From Microcebus murinus (lineage: Eukaryota; Chordata; Mammalia; Primates; Cheirogaleidae), in assembly GCF_040939455.1 (NCBI RefSeq), contig NC_134109.1:75979001-76043000 (forward strand): DNA of 64,000 nucleotides. The letters are read 5' to 3'. Positions within the stretch are counted from its first letter, which is position 1; every line of letters begins with the position of its first letter. Made by a program: the position numbers and the translations under genes. Under the pieces are notes generated by a model. It was not told the DNA's origin, made no database searches, and saw only the letters and a list, made by a program, of their open reading frames with translations. Positions 13,640 to 26,619 of the stretch are shown one piece after another.

Positions 13640-14690
13640 AAAGTTAAATACATAAATTTTAAAAGATCATTTTCATACGAAAATTATTATAAACAAAAAC
13701 AGTAACAAACTGAATAAAACTATGTGCAATATTTCTCATCTCAGGTTAAGGATTGATATCTGTAATATTTAAAGAAGTCTTAAAAAATTGAGTGACAAAA
13801 GATAAAAAAACTCACACAAATTAGCAAAAAATAGAAACAGACAATTTTTAAAAGATATTAAAATAGCTCTCAAGTATACAAAAATACAGTTAATCACACT
13901 CATAATAAGAAAAAGCAAAGCAAAATTATACAGAGCCACCATTTTTCATCTATCAGATATAAATTAAGAATTATGACAACACATTCCATTAGAAAGGCTA
14001 TGGAGAAAACACTCTTAAAATATTCTGGTGGGGCTATCAATTCCCCTGCAGAGAGGAATTTGGCAATAAGCTACCAAACCAATTTATCTTTAATCCAGCA
14101 ATGCCACTTCTAGAAATTTAGCCTAAAGATATACCTCAACGTAATTGTAAACACATATACACAAACTACCTATTCAGTATTGCTTGAAATTTAAAAATAT
14201 TATAAACAATATAAATGGCTATACATTAATATTGTGTATGGATAAGATGGTATAGTCTTTCAGTGGAGTACTATGCAGCTGTATTTAAGGATGAGTAATG
14301 TCTGTATTATCTTATGATATTATGATAAGCAAAAAAAAAAAAAAAGAAAAAAAGCCAGCAAAGAGAGAAGAATGTAAGAAAGAATGTGAAATAAGAAAAT
14401 ATGCCTGCATTTGCTTATGTCTGCAAAAAGGAAGAGTAAATTAAAAACTAATGGTATGGGGTACCTACATGGTGTGGGTGGAAATGGGCAGTATTGGCAT
14501 GGAAGAAATGTAAGAAATCTGACACACCCTTCTGTAAATATACTTTTTTGTATTGTTCTGACTTTTGGGACCATGTCCAAAAATATAATCAACAAAACAA
14601 TATAATCAAAAAGGATGGGGGAAAATTCCTGGAATAAAATATAAACAGAACCAAATGATGCAAACTCGATTTTAACTGAATAGCATAACC
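13640..14690 (+). mobile_element. L1 3' end, older subfamily (L1ME-like)
   Basis: Contains 'ccatttttcatctatcagat' (about 13939), 'attccattagaaaggctatgg', 'gaggaatttggcaataag', 'gcaatgccacttctagaaat' (about 14099) and 'cagtggagtactatgcagc' (about 14260). This is the order of the old L1M 3' region. The 153-codon reverse frame at 14320-14781, the longest in the window, lies antisense to this end and its A-rich tail, so it is not a gene. Confidence 0.75.
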
Positions 14691-15009
14691 ACAGTGCGGG
14701 GGAAGTGACTAACACAAGTATTTCTGCAGCAGTATTTAGATTAAATACCCTTGAGCTAAAGACAAAAAGAATTGTAAACAAATGTTGAACTCTGATTTGT
14801 AGTTTTCTTTTCCTCCACAGAGGTATGAGTAAGCAATTTTGAAATTACTTTCTGTGTAATCTAGGATTTAGTAAAATAAGTAAATACATTGTGGATAATG
14901 AAAGACAGATTTCCCACTGTCCAAAAGGAAATTACAAATATGGAGAGGCAGAAGGCTAGAATGAACAGTTTGCAATAGGATTGGAATTGGAGTTGTCAGA
15001 ATGAACTCA

Positions 15010-15385
15010 TGATTATACATATATGTGGGTATATGTATGTGTATATGTGTGTATGTGTACATATTATAATATGTATATAGAAAGACATATAATATATATT
15101 AAATATATGTATTTATAAACACTGGGCCATGTGTGTGTGTGTGTGTGTGTGTGTATACACACATGTACATATATATCCACCCATACATATCTCTATTTCT
15201 GTATCAAGCTACATATATTCTATCTATTTACTATATAGAGATTGATATAGATGTCTATGTATCAGCATGGATGCACACACACAGAAAGACGTGTGTCGTT
15301 GGATTTGTGTTTGTGTATATATTAATATGTATGTATGTGTGTATATATTAATATGTGTGTATGTGCATATACATACATATATTTC
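15010..15385. repeat. Compound TG/TA/TATG low-complexity tract
   Basis: Nearly continuous alternating purine-pyrimidine sequence, including a perfect (GT)12 at 15131-15154 and many TATGTA and TGTATA units. Frames through it are Cys/Val/Tyr/Ile artefacts. Confidence 0.9.
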
Positions 15386-15389
15386 CTAG

Positions 15390-18350
15390 CTCTGTTCACT
15401 AAGAGACACAGCAGCAATCAGTCAAAATTGAGCATAACCTGTGCCCAGATCTGGGTTTCTAAGTATCACATAAGTAAAGAGGGTCTTCTTGGGAAAATGG
15501 CTGATTCTAATATTGAGAAAGCACAAAATGAGTCTGAAACATCTTGTTATGCCAAAGAATAAGGAAGTGCTCAAAATGATGGAGACATATCAGTAAAGTA
15601 TTTATGTGATAAAGTTGAAATGCATTAAATATTCAGCATCTTAAAAATGATTTAGCTGTGATAATTTGAAATTTTTAAGTATTAAAATCCAGAATAATCC
15701 CATTGTAACTCCTTCCACCTCTTACCAATGAGGTCTTGCCAGGGGTCAGAGATTGACAGAAGTCAGAACTGAACTGATGTGATTTACCTGTAGAAATAAT
15801 GTCATTACTAAAGAGAACACCAGAATTATGATTTTAGCATTGACAGCTGGAGATGACCTACAAAATCGTCCTTCTTAATTGCTATACAAATTCACCTGTG
15901 CCTCAGAATCACCTGGGGAGTAAGTTAGTTGGTTAGTTGGTTGGTTGGTTTTAATACAGATACGCATCCTCCCAATTCCTAGCACTCTTCACTGGTGGTA
16001 ATAATACCCATTGCCTCCCCTGCCTCCTACCCCACCCCACATTTCAGAGGAAATGAGATTTAAGGAAGTTAATGTATTTTTTAACTTCATATTGCTAGTT
16101 CATGTCAGAGCCATTATCATCAGGAAAATTTATAGAAACTAAGAAAGGATTATCCCCCTTACTTGGAGCCATTACCCCAGGGCTCATTAGGGCACTACTT
16201 CTAACAACCCTTCTTCCTCTGCATTGTCACTTATATCCCAATAGACAAAGCCATCAAGGGTGAAGAATGAGAGCCCAGATAGAGAAAGGAATTCAGAGAT
16301 GATTGTGTTTCAGGCACATAACTGTATCTCACATATAAATTCATAATATAACAAATGGAATCGTGAATTTTCAAATCAGGAAACCCTGACTAATATGGCA
16401 CTCTCCCATATATAGTGATGTGACCTTGAGCAAGTTATTTGACTTTACTCAAGCTCTTTCTTTACCTATGAAGATATTTAATAACATCCCTCCCACCCCC
16501 TTAAAGTCATAAAGTGATTGATATCTAATAGGTGCTAAGAAAAAAGTTAATTTTCTCTTTACCCTCCCTCTACCCTCCCTCTAATAGCCTTTTATAAATG
16601 TGAGCTTTGAAGAATGCCTTTTTGAAAATTGTCTAAAACTAAAGTATCAAGAACCTAGAATAAAATTGAAAGCACTAAACATCTTCCCCAGATTTCAAGA
16701 GTTTCTCTTTTGTCTCCATGTCTCTTCCCATTTCCCTAAACCAGAATCTTTTTGCCATTTGAAAGCCAGAAAATACAGAAACATACCCAAAATATGACTT
16801 ACAAATTGTAACACATCCTATGTTCACCAAGTAGAGATGAGAAAGGGGGATATTACACTGTACAAGCACCACTATTTGTGTTTCCCTAAAAATTAAGAAA
16901 TTCTTATTTATCTGAGATCTCCTTCACTTATATAGCTCATTATTATGTGAATTGGAGCACCCGAAAAAAAAAAGAAACAAATTAAAAAAAACCCAAAACC
17001 CTAGGGTCAGAGCCCCAAATTGTTTATTACATAAACTTTTCAGGAAAGAACCATTTACACAAAGACAGGGCTACTTTAGTACTCCTTGTGATAATAGGAT
17101 TATTTACCTCAGCCAAGCTAATAAGTTAATACCATCGATATTTGCCCCTGTTCAACATTAGATTAAAGTATCTTTATCTTCCAATTAACCTGCAATTATG
17201 TGCCTTAATATCTGACATTCTCCTGGATTTTGGCTAATCCATACAATGCCAATATTTAAAGATAAGGTCCCCAGGTCAATCAGCTAGAAACCATTCCCAG
17301 AAGTTGATGCTAATCAAATTTGTTCATACAATTCAGTGAGTATATTGCTATGATACGTTTTAGAACAGATGTTTGACACTGAAGAAAGCTCTTTATGACA
17401 GAATTTAAATCCCTTTTGTTCCGTAATGACAAAGGTTATTAAAATACACTTTTTGGGGGTGACCTAATTAAGGCACTCGATCAAAAACAATCAGAATAGC
17501 AGCCCTCATATAGTCTTCCCAAGTATGACATTTCTTAGACTTCCAATGTAGTCCTGATGAAAGCACAGCATGAGGAATGGATAAAATTATGATCTCGCCT
17601 GAGAAATTAGCCTTAAGCACTGGTTAATAAAGGCAAATAGAATTTTACAAACCAACATATAAACTTGGCAAGGTTATTTTATTGCTTTCTGCACCAAGGT
17701 AAAGTAGATTGATATAATTACCTCCCTTATATTCTTATTTAATTCATTTTTTAAAATCTTAGTTGATGGTGGGAGATCTAAAAATTAGAACAGATTGAAT
17801 CTGGCTATTCTTTTAGCTCGAAGCTGCTTAATCGTTGATTAAACAGGTTTTTCTCCTGAAAGATATCCAAATACTTTGCACTCCTCACTCCCATGATTTT
17901 CCACAATAAAAAAGAATCATATTGATTTTCCCAGAATATTTCTGTTTAAAGTGCATGGGACAGAATGCACAGATACACACACAGACACACACACGTGCAC
18001 ATGTATGTGCACACACAGAAACTTATTTTCATAATGTTCAAAAGTCATCAATGTATTGAACTAGCCATTTCATGTTTAAAGTAGCCATTGAAATATTAAA
18101 CACCAAATAGCCAAATTTAAATGTTTCTCTCACCTAATTAAAAACTAGAATATTAAGAAACCCTGAATAGTCTAGATAAGCATCTTTCCACAAAGCTTGT
18201 GTTGTTTCTGAAATAGTTGAAGAATGGGTCTTTGGATTAAATTATTAATTTTTTTTTCATTTTCATCTAAAACTTTTCTAAATCCATTCTCATTTAGCAG
18301 TTACCTATACTGGGAAACATAGCTGGTACACACCATTATAATGAAGTTCA
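15390..18350. other. Mostly unique AT-rich DNA
   Basis: No coding evidence. It contains a (TTGG)n-like run at about 15922-15952, an 11-bp direct repeat ('accctccctct' twice, 16561-16582), a MIR/L2-like patch near 16330-16540, and a CA-rich patch near 17972-18015. The part at 17160-17960 has few repeat features and is a candidate conserved non-coding region (see findings). Confidence 0.5.
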
Positions 18351-18352
18351 AG

Positions 18353-18921
18353 TACTGTGTTTCCCCAAAAGTAAGACCTACCCATAAAATGAGCCCTAGC
18401 AGTATTTCTAAGCATTTGTACAATATAAAGCTCTACCCCGGAAAATAAGACCTAGTGATCTAGTGATGGGCGTGTCTACGCAGCATATCTGCACAACCCA
18501 TGCTTTTCGTTGTGGAGCAGTAAAGAAGATGAGCAGCTGCCCCATCATGGTAGCTATTATCCCAGAGGTGACAGGAAAGGTGTGGGCAGCCCCACCAACA
18601 AGATCGGCTCCCCCTGTCATGTTCCAGCCATCCTGTGCGTGCTGCAAACTGAGGCTTTGAGGGGAAAGTCTCCTCAGTGAAGTGAGGAGCGGGACGCTCT
18701 GCTTTAGGTACTTTGTGTCCCCAGGGGGAAGAAGGAAAGCTGTGGCTGCCATTTTACTATGATGATGTTCCAGAAGAAGACAACTTCACTACATTTGAAT
18801 AAATGTAGATTGTTGTGGCATACTTAAAAAAAATAACACATCCCCTGAAAATAAACCCTAGGGTGTCTTCTTGAGAAAAAATAAATATAAGACACTGTCT
18901 TATTGTCGGGGAAACATGGTA
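18353..18921. mobile_element. Non-autonomous TIR transposon, Tc1/mariner-like
   Basis: The left end reads 'TACTGTGTTTCCCCAAAAG' and continues TAAGAC. The reverse complement of the right end reads 'TACCATGTTTCCCCGACAA' and continues TAAGAC. This gives an imperfect inverted repeat of about 25 bp bounded by TA dinucleotides, as expected for a TA target duplication. Near the ends there are further inverted 'aagacct..ccata/aaatgagccctag' and 'cctgaaaataaaccctaggg' motifs. The interior has a 114-codon frame on - (18408-18752) and a 65-codon frame on + (18463-18660), neither with a transposase motif I can see. It is probably an internally deleted or MITE-like element. The exact family is not certain. 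Confidence 0.7.
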
Positions 18922-18924
18922 TAT

Positions 18925-21340
18925 GTTCATTTGGTGTCTGTAGCCTGAACCTTTTGAACATAGTTATAAAATGATCGCAGTTTTAAATATTGTAATTGTT
19001 AACCATAAAGTTTCCTGATACAGTTAGCATTTTTCATGGTTGTCTTTAATATGATATAATTCTACAAAGCTAGACTTGGGAGCAGATAACTATAAAATTA
19101 TTAATTGGGCTCATCAAAGCTCCTGATAGCATCTACTAACACAAATCATGGTGGTGTTTCTTGAAGTTTAACCCTTCAGATCACATGTGAACTAAAGATG
19201 CCCTGTGTGATTCATCTCCTTTCAATTAGGTCTGAAATACTATAATAAAAGAATATTTCAGCAGCAATCTTCATTGTGACTCCCCATGGTGAAAATCAAA
19301 TCCAACTTTTCCCTGAACAAGTTTGCTAAACGAGAACTCTCTACCCCTGCTCTATCGCCTGTGTAGATTCTGAACCAAAACTACTGAACCAAAGTTGTCA
19401 GAATGTACGTGAAAGAGCTGTTCCAATAGGACATCTGTAAAACGTTAAAATAGGCTGTATCAATTAAAAACTCATGACCACAGGTCACAATATTTTACTT
19501 GCAGGTAGAGTTAAAGCTGATCTTTCCTTTTAAAGCGTTTAGTGTTAAAAAGCTTTCCTCTTAACGATGCAAGTGCCTATCTTTACACCAAGCAAATTTA
19601 CTGCTAGCTTATGTGTCAAGAAAAATCTCAGAATGAGGGTGAAATCTGCATCATTAGTAAAAACAAGTCTTGTAAAACACAATCTTGTAAATGAGCTGTA
19701 GCTTTAAAAACATACCATTGCCTATTCCAAAAAAGGACCTTCCTGAGATCAGAGGCCTATTAAAAACCAGAAATGTTAGACATCTGTTGCTGTGCGGCAT
19801 GAAGGCAAAGACAGAGATATATTAGTACCATATGTGAAGGAATATGATTCCAAAATCCAGCTTTGCTGGTATTTCCCAAAATAAGTTGCCAGGTTTTTAG
19901 AATAAATAAAATCAAAGATAAATGGCTTTAAAAAAAAAAAAAAAAAAAACAGAAACCTCATCTTAAAAATTAAGCAATCCTCTATCAAAAAATAATGCAT
20001 ATATATAACATGTTATAGCAATTCTTTTCAAGTGGCTCCTTGAAGCAGATCTCAATTATAAGTAGAGTACAACCTGTATTCAAAGAGAAACGTGAGAAAA
20101 CTCTTTTAGGAAAAAAGTGATTCCTAGGTCAGATGCTTGGGGGTGGGAGAAGGTGGGCAATCAAAGCTGAAATTGGATCTCATTTTGTTTGTTATTATAC
20201 TGGCAGTTTCTGATCTTTTTTAAGTTCAAGGGTGATCAACACTTGCCTCACGGGGAAAGAACAGGGCCACGATTTACTCAGTGGTGCCCCATTATAGGCC
20301 AATAGATGGAGTGCCATTAACAAGCTACAGTGTTGACTCTGTTTGAGACCTCTCAGCCTGGAATGGAATCTAGAGTCTAGTGGCTACAAAAAATTAAAAA
20401 ATGACCAAAGGAAAGCCCAGAGGTCTGAGAAATAGGGTTCATTCTTTTGGCAGAATAACTACATCATCAATTCTTTCAGGACAGAGCAGGAAAAAATATC
20501 AACCTTCCCATTCACAAGTGAGGAAAGAGTGGTGGTAGTGGGGTCACATTTAGCAGTAAGAATTGGATTTTCTTAGGAAAAAGAAAACAACAGTTGAATC
20601 ATCCTGGCAGTGCTCAAAATGAGGAAGTAGCTAAGGCACTATCTAATTTAGGAAAGCTCACTAACCTTGTAAAGCATTGATTAATCTAACTAATCTTGTG
20701 TAATCACATTGTTTCTGAAGTAATAACTAAGCCTATCTTTAAGAAAAGAGAGGGTGGTTTCCTTAATCAGTTTACAGCTATAATTTCCAAACAGGAAAAT
20801 AGTCTTAAGGGGCAAATATCTCAGGAAGTAGATACAGTAACTAGATCTAGAGTCAGTAGAAGCAAGAAGTCTATACTCATGAAATTAAAGCCAATATATT
20901 ATCAAGGGACTCTCTTCTGAAAATGAGAAACAAAAGGAAGAACCTCTGTCTTTCTGGGGTGGTGTGAATTAAAGTCACTCAGAAGGGAAAGAGAAGGTCT
21001 CTTGAGGAAGCTTATGTCCTCAGGACTTTATAACTGTCTTATGTATTCCCAGGAATGTGGAAAATTTGTCTCCTATCATTGGAAAACTTGTTGGAGAAGC
21101 TATTGCAAAGAAATTGCAAAAGGAGTTAGAGAAACAATGTTCAATGCGGGTTCCCCGTATTCATCAGAAAATGGGAAAGTATTCCTAAATTCCCTTTACT
21201 TCACATAGGGGAAAAAGCCCTTTAATTAGGGTTCAGTGTGACCATGTATATATGGGAGATGACACAGAGGTAAGAGAGACTACTGTCCTTGATTTACTTT
21301 ATGTAGATTTTCTTGGCATATTACTTGGTGTACAAGTCAA
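18925..21340. other. Gene-free unique-looking stretch
   Basis: Holds a poly(A) tract near 19928-19948 and otherwise AT-rich DNA with little repeat character. Short frames at 20696-20920 and 21002-21208 have no recognisable domain. The segment around 19480-19700 looks unusually free of repeats. Confidence 0.45.
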
Positions 21341-21344
21341 CTTT

Positions 21345-21745
21345 TCTAGGTTACCCTGAGGCAACAAACCCCTCAAATCTCAGAGGCATATAAAAACAAA
21401 TGTTTAATGATTGCTTAAGCTAAATATTGGCAGGGGATAGCTGACTATCTAGGTTCAACAGCTCTACTCAGAGCTGTGTCTTCTTTCTTGGTCCTGCTGA
21501 AAGAACAGTTTCTCTCTGTCCCCTTCTCCGAGGACTAGCAAAACCATGCAGAGGCTCTTTAAGGCTTCCATTGGCATGTCATTGTCCAAGTAAGTCATTT
21601 GGCTAAATCTCACGTCAGGTGGGAGGTACACTCCCCACCTCTAACAGCAGACACTGTGGATATTGATTAGCAAATATCAAATAGATAATATTTTCACAAG
21701 GGGGATAGAGAAGATCTGGGAACAATAATACAGCCTACCACAAAT
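21345..21745. mobile_element. Old interspersed repeat, class uncertain
   Basis: GC-richer segment starting 'ctaggttaccctgaggcaac' and ending 'ggaacaataatacagcctac', with 'ctcagaggcatataaaaac' and 'tgtcattgtccaagtaagtc'. It resembles a mammalian LTR or DNA transposon, but I cannot name it. Confidence 0.3.
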
Positions 21746-22849
21746 GGAAACTTTTGATACGATCAAGAAAGAATAATCTTGACTTTCTTAACAACAACTG
21801 GTCAAAGAAATCAGACCCACATCTGAGGCATGTAGTGAGCACTGTGGAAGGGAAGGGCAAACCTCTAACCCTTGCTAGGGAGAGGCAAAGATATAAAATG
21901 CAACCAAAATGTTTGTACTCTCATATTTTCTTGAAATAAAAAAAATAAAAAAAGAAATTTCCAATACACATGACACTTTTAACCACACTGGAGACTAAGT
22001 AGAATTGTTTCTTGGGCATACACTGTTAACATATTTTAATTGGGGATATATACTGGTTGGGTGAATAAATAACCAAGACATCAGGGACAACTTTTGTTTT
22101 TCATGTTTTAGAAAAAAGAAAACCCCTGAGGAATCAACAAGTAAATTGTACTTCCTGTTGAGAATTATGTCATTCAAAGGGTAGCTCTGGAACTCAGATG
22201 CATAGAAGAAAGATCAGATAAGTTCAGGTGAGTTTCAGTCACCAAGCCAGGCTGCTGACTTAACCTAGTCATGCTATTTAATGGTACAAACTCTGCATCT
22301 CAGGTTAGAGGATATTAAGAGATTAAAATATGCCATAAAAACTTAGCTACTTAGAACCTAATGAGTTGAAACATTGAAGAAACCATTATGCCTTACTGGG
22401 ATTTCAAGAGAAAAAAAACCAAAAAATAACGAAACAAGTATGTTGGAACAGCGGGCATATTAATTATCTTAGTTTATTATAGATTCACCTAGATATACTC
22501 CATCTTCACTGTACTAGATGGTGACCAAGAGGTGCTGTCAAAAACAACAACAAAAACGAAATTCCCCCAGAGATTAAGAAAATCACATGTTCCATCTATA
22601 TTATTAGAAAGAATAAATTAAGTATGGCTCTGTTTTAGAAAATCTGAAACCAAATTTTTAAAGTTAACTTTAAGTATTAGTTTTAAGTTAATCAGAAAGT
22701 CCAATAAATGACTTCATTCCCTGCATTTCTACTCAGCCTATTTTTAAAAACCTATAGGAAGAAGTTAGCTTATGTTCAAACAAGTATAAAAGAGATTTTA
22801 TTTTTTTATATCAGTTATTTGGCCATTAATTATTACAAAGTTGTTCAAG

Positions 22850-22990
22850 TGTTGCCTAACCTATTAGCTTCAATTTCCTCTTGTAAAAAGAGGATTATTA
22901 TGTACTTGTGAGCATCAAATAAGATATACGAAAATTCAGAACAATACCTGGCACAAAGTAAATGCTTAATAAATGTTGGTTATTATTTAT
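22850..22990 (+). repeat. MIR-like SINE fragment
   Basis: Contains 'cttcaatttcctcttgtaaa' and 'aatacctggcacaaagtaaa' followed by 'tgcttaataaatgttgg'. This is the 3' half of MIR (ctcatctgtaaaatgg... gtgcctggcacatagtaagcgctcaataaat). Confidence 0.7.
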
Positions 22991-24329
22991 AATTTATTCC
23001 TGAATTCACCAAACAAATGGGCCTGACAGTCAACCAGCTCAGTGCTTGGGAGAGGATTGTGCATAATGGAATGAATAGAGAACTTGAGCCAATATAAGAG
23101 AACTATTTATTCTCTCTGAAACTATCTTTTCTAAAGCCCCCTTCTCAATAGCATAACATGTCTTAACTTGGGCAACTGATATTTTTTTCAATCTTAGGTA
23201 AAATGTAAAATAAAACAAAATAAAATAAAATAAAAATCATTAGAAAAATGTGCTAAATAGATCTAAGTAAAAAGTAAGCTTATTTATAAATACTACTTTA
23301 AAATAATTCTGTATCCCTCTTCTACGCAGACAACTTTTTCTAAACTTCACTATGTCAAGATATATTTATTTCCATTAACAAAGAAAAAGGAAACTTAAGT
23401 AATGCAAATGCAAATGGATGTAACCAAAATTTTAAGAAGCACATTTTTGTGTCTGAGGTGATTTTTCTCTATTCTATATTCAATTCATGGCCTGCCTTGA
23501 GTACCCATCTACCCTTGTTAGAGACCTGGCCAGAGAAATTCAGGATGAATAAGGAACCATTCCTTACTTCTGAAGGCTCACAATCTAGTTAAAGGGTTAT
23601 CTTTGGCATTAAACTGCTAACAAGAGTAGGACATTAAACCACTTGAAATGCTCTGAAACTCTCGTGTACTCTTATAACCAGTGGTGTCCTAGTTCACTGG
23701 CTCTCTGAAAATAAACAAAAGGCCCCGATTTATAGTATTTACCAATTTCCATGGTGTAAATACTCTCCGCATGGCTGATTTCAAGTTATCAATAGCTTAA
23801 CAACTGGGCATTACAGTTACTGAATATTTCCTTAACGGTACATTCTCGTGAGACAGCACAACCTAGCTCAGCGTTCTATTATTTTTAAAATGTCCTTTTT
23901 CTTCAGTCCTGGCTACTTTTTATACAAATTTTAAGCACTAACTTATGCCATTTGTCTCAGAAAGCTTTTCCCCAGTCACCTAGTCTCAGGGTTTGGTTTT
24001 CTTTTTTTCTTCCTTTTTCTCCCCCAGAACCCTGGACTAATAATACTTACAACACTTACAATACTTACAAGCACAATACTTACAACACCGAGTGCTTATC
24101 TGCCTCAGCCAGGGAGTTATAAACAACTTGCATCAGAATCTGTGACATATCTCTAATTCCTCATTGCTTGGCACAAGCCCTTACTTTTTTGTAAAGATGA
24201 AATCAACACATGCATGAAAATAAATGCCATAGAAGAAGTGCTACATACACTGAGAGTTCAAATGAGAGAGAAGAAAAATTGATCAAGAAAGGTGTTGGGG
24301 AACAGATGGCTTTTGAGAATAGGCTTGAA

Positions 24330-25350
24330 AATGGGTAGATTTTCAACCAGGAGAGACTGGAAAGCAGGGGGAACATTCCATGCCAAGAAAATGGCATGAA
24401 CACAAAGTTAAGGGACAAGACTATAAGACATGCTCAATGGAAAAATGGATCATTCAGTAAGGAAGGAGTGTCAGTTACAGAGTAGAAAAAATAGTGGAAA
24501 GTTAGTCTGGTTGGGGTTATAGAGCTGAGGATCCTGAAGACCTGGGCGGAGGAGCCTGTATTTAATTTGGTAAGCAATGAAGGATTATTGAAAGGGTAGA
24601 GAGGTTCAAACTATCCCCTCTGAAAAGTTTGAGTCTAGGTCTGTTGAAATAAATTGACAATAGACAGATTAGCAGGGGAAAAATACAATTTTATTAAAAT
24701 ACGTAAGCATGAAGAAATTGCAGAATGATTACTCAACAAACCAATGAGGTATAGATGCCTATATACCCTTCTTCATAGGGGAGGGGAAAGAGAGGAGATG
24801 GAGGCAATTCTTCTAAACGGTAATAAATGATTATTAGAGAGAATGAATCGACCTGGGGGACAGAAATTATCTTGTAAGTGATTCGCTTTGGAATTTGAAG
24901 GAGTGTGAGAGGCAGATATTATCTTGTGCCAAAGTTTGTCCAGGTGTGATTGCATTCCTCAGTCTTCTTTTCTTCCATAGATAATGAGATTTCTGGGAGG
25001 CAATGGAAGGCAATTGTGCTCTCATTGGCAGGTCTGGTCTTAAGATAGGGGATATTAGAGTACAGGATCTGCTGATTGTTAAGGGCCTTTAATTTAAATC
25101 ATCAGTATTTGGGGGATAAATAATCAGTGCCATATTTTGGGGTAAAATTCCCTGACTCAGTCAAAGATTTTTGAGGCAGTGCATTATATAATTTGGTCTA
25201 AGCTTTAGGAGAATTATTCTGACAGGAAACTGTTACAAGGAAAGAGATTTTTGCAAGAAAAATAAGGAGAATCTAAGCTAAGGAGTTTGAATGAGGGTGT
25301 AAATTGAGAGTGGTAAATTTGAGAGATAAAATATAGCTAAGATTTTAGAG
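24330..25350 (+). repeat. Ancient repeat split by an LTR-like insertion
   Basis: The outer parts, 24340-24600 ('gaacattccatgccaag', 'gaagacctgggcggagg', 'gcaatgaaggattattg') and 25165-25350 ('ttctgacaggaaactgttac'), belong to the same purine-rich ancient family as 2650-3560. The middle part, 24600-25160, has a different character and is listed separately. Confidence 0.4.
24600..25160 (-). mobile_element. Probable LTR insertion
   Basis: Sequence from 'cctctgaaaagtttgagtct' to 'ggtaaaattccctgactcag', with 'acaattttattaaaatac' near 24686, which reads as an antisense polyadenylation region. I cannot name the family. Confidence 0.35.
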
Positions 25351-25453
25351 CAGAGATATACCAGCTGCATGTTTCTTTATTAAAGTACAAATGAATAGTA
25401 AGCAAACAGATCAGACACAGCAAACCTATATAGATTTGTCCTTCAAAACATAT

Positions 25454-25500
25454 TCTCTCTCTCTCTCTTTGTCTGTCTCTGTCTCTCTCTCCTCCTTCTT
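25454..25500. repeat. (TC)n-rich tract
   Basis: Imperfect CT dinucleotide repeat with GTCTGTCT interruptions. Confidence 0.9.
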
Positions 25501-26619
25501 CCTTTCTTTTAATTTTAATAAACCTTTAGCTCTGTATCAGAAATTAAAAATGATTTTTTTAGCATAGGAGTAATAGTAATAGCCACATCCAATACTTCTG
25601 CCAAAGAACCTTATTATATTCTTATTGATATTATTCTTAGTATATTTTTATTAACACAAGAGTGATTTCACATTTTAAAAATGGTGTACACACCATCATG
25701 TTTCTTATGTTTCAAGTACTGTGGAAATAATTTTTCCATCAGCTCTTTAAAAGTATCATGTAAAATACCATATCATTATATATTGGTGAGTCTAAAAATA
25801 AGTTTATAAACAAAAATCAGAATCATGCATCCAACCCAGGGTTATAAAAGCCAGATGACATAAGTACTAATTCTCCTGTAGCATACCATGTAATTACGAA
25901 CACTCTCTCTTGACTTGATCATAAGCCTGCTCTTCAAAGCAAATCTACATGCTTTGTTTTAATCTTTAATGAGAAGTTCACCTCTGAATTACAAAAATCC
26001 CAAACAAGATGTGCTCTATCTCAATCCTCATCACAAAGGCATCTTTAGTTTAGAGATGATCAACTCAGATAGGTTGCCCTTCACAATACTTTCTCTTGCC
26101 AATTATTATTTTTAATTTCTCAAGTTTAGGGTTATGAGTGGCTTATAGGCAGTTCATGGCTGAATTTATAATGTTATAGACCTAGAATGCATATCCCATG
26201 AATGTTGGAGCTATATATTAACTTAAAGGACTTTAAGAAATCATTAATGCCTAAAGCCTTTACACAAAGCACAAAGCTCTGGATAAACAGAGAGAGAAAG
26301 CCCATTGGTACTTGGTAGAAGAATAATTTCTATCAGCTTATCTTTATTTCCATAGCAGAAAACAATGAGAATCATCATGGATTTTTTCCTGGTTTAAGCT
26401 CTCTCCTGTTATCACTTTTTCTGTGAATTCTTTATTGAGCCTACCTTGGAGCTATATCAATATTTATAAAAATATTTATCATCCTATGTATCATATTGTA
26501 TTCACACAATTTGTTTACATATCTATTTTCTTTAAAAACATTTTCTTACATCTCTGTGTACCCCTATGCCTTGAACAATACATAGCCTAACACAGTGATG
26601 ATGGAAAAAACAAATTCTG

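Noticed and set aside
14320..14781. 153-codon reverse frame, the longest in the window
   Set aside because: It lies antisense to an old L1 3' end and its A-rich tail. The hydrophobic Phe/Leu/Ile composition follows from poly(A) read backwards, and there is no domain.
18408..18752. 114-codon reverse frame inside the TIR element, considered as a transposase remnant
   Set aside because: No DDE/D or helix-turn-helix motif visible, and too short for a transposase.
22095..22224. Possible exon: TTTTAG acceptor near 22110 and CAG|GTGAGT donor near 22224
   Set aside because: All three frames contain stops between the two sites.
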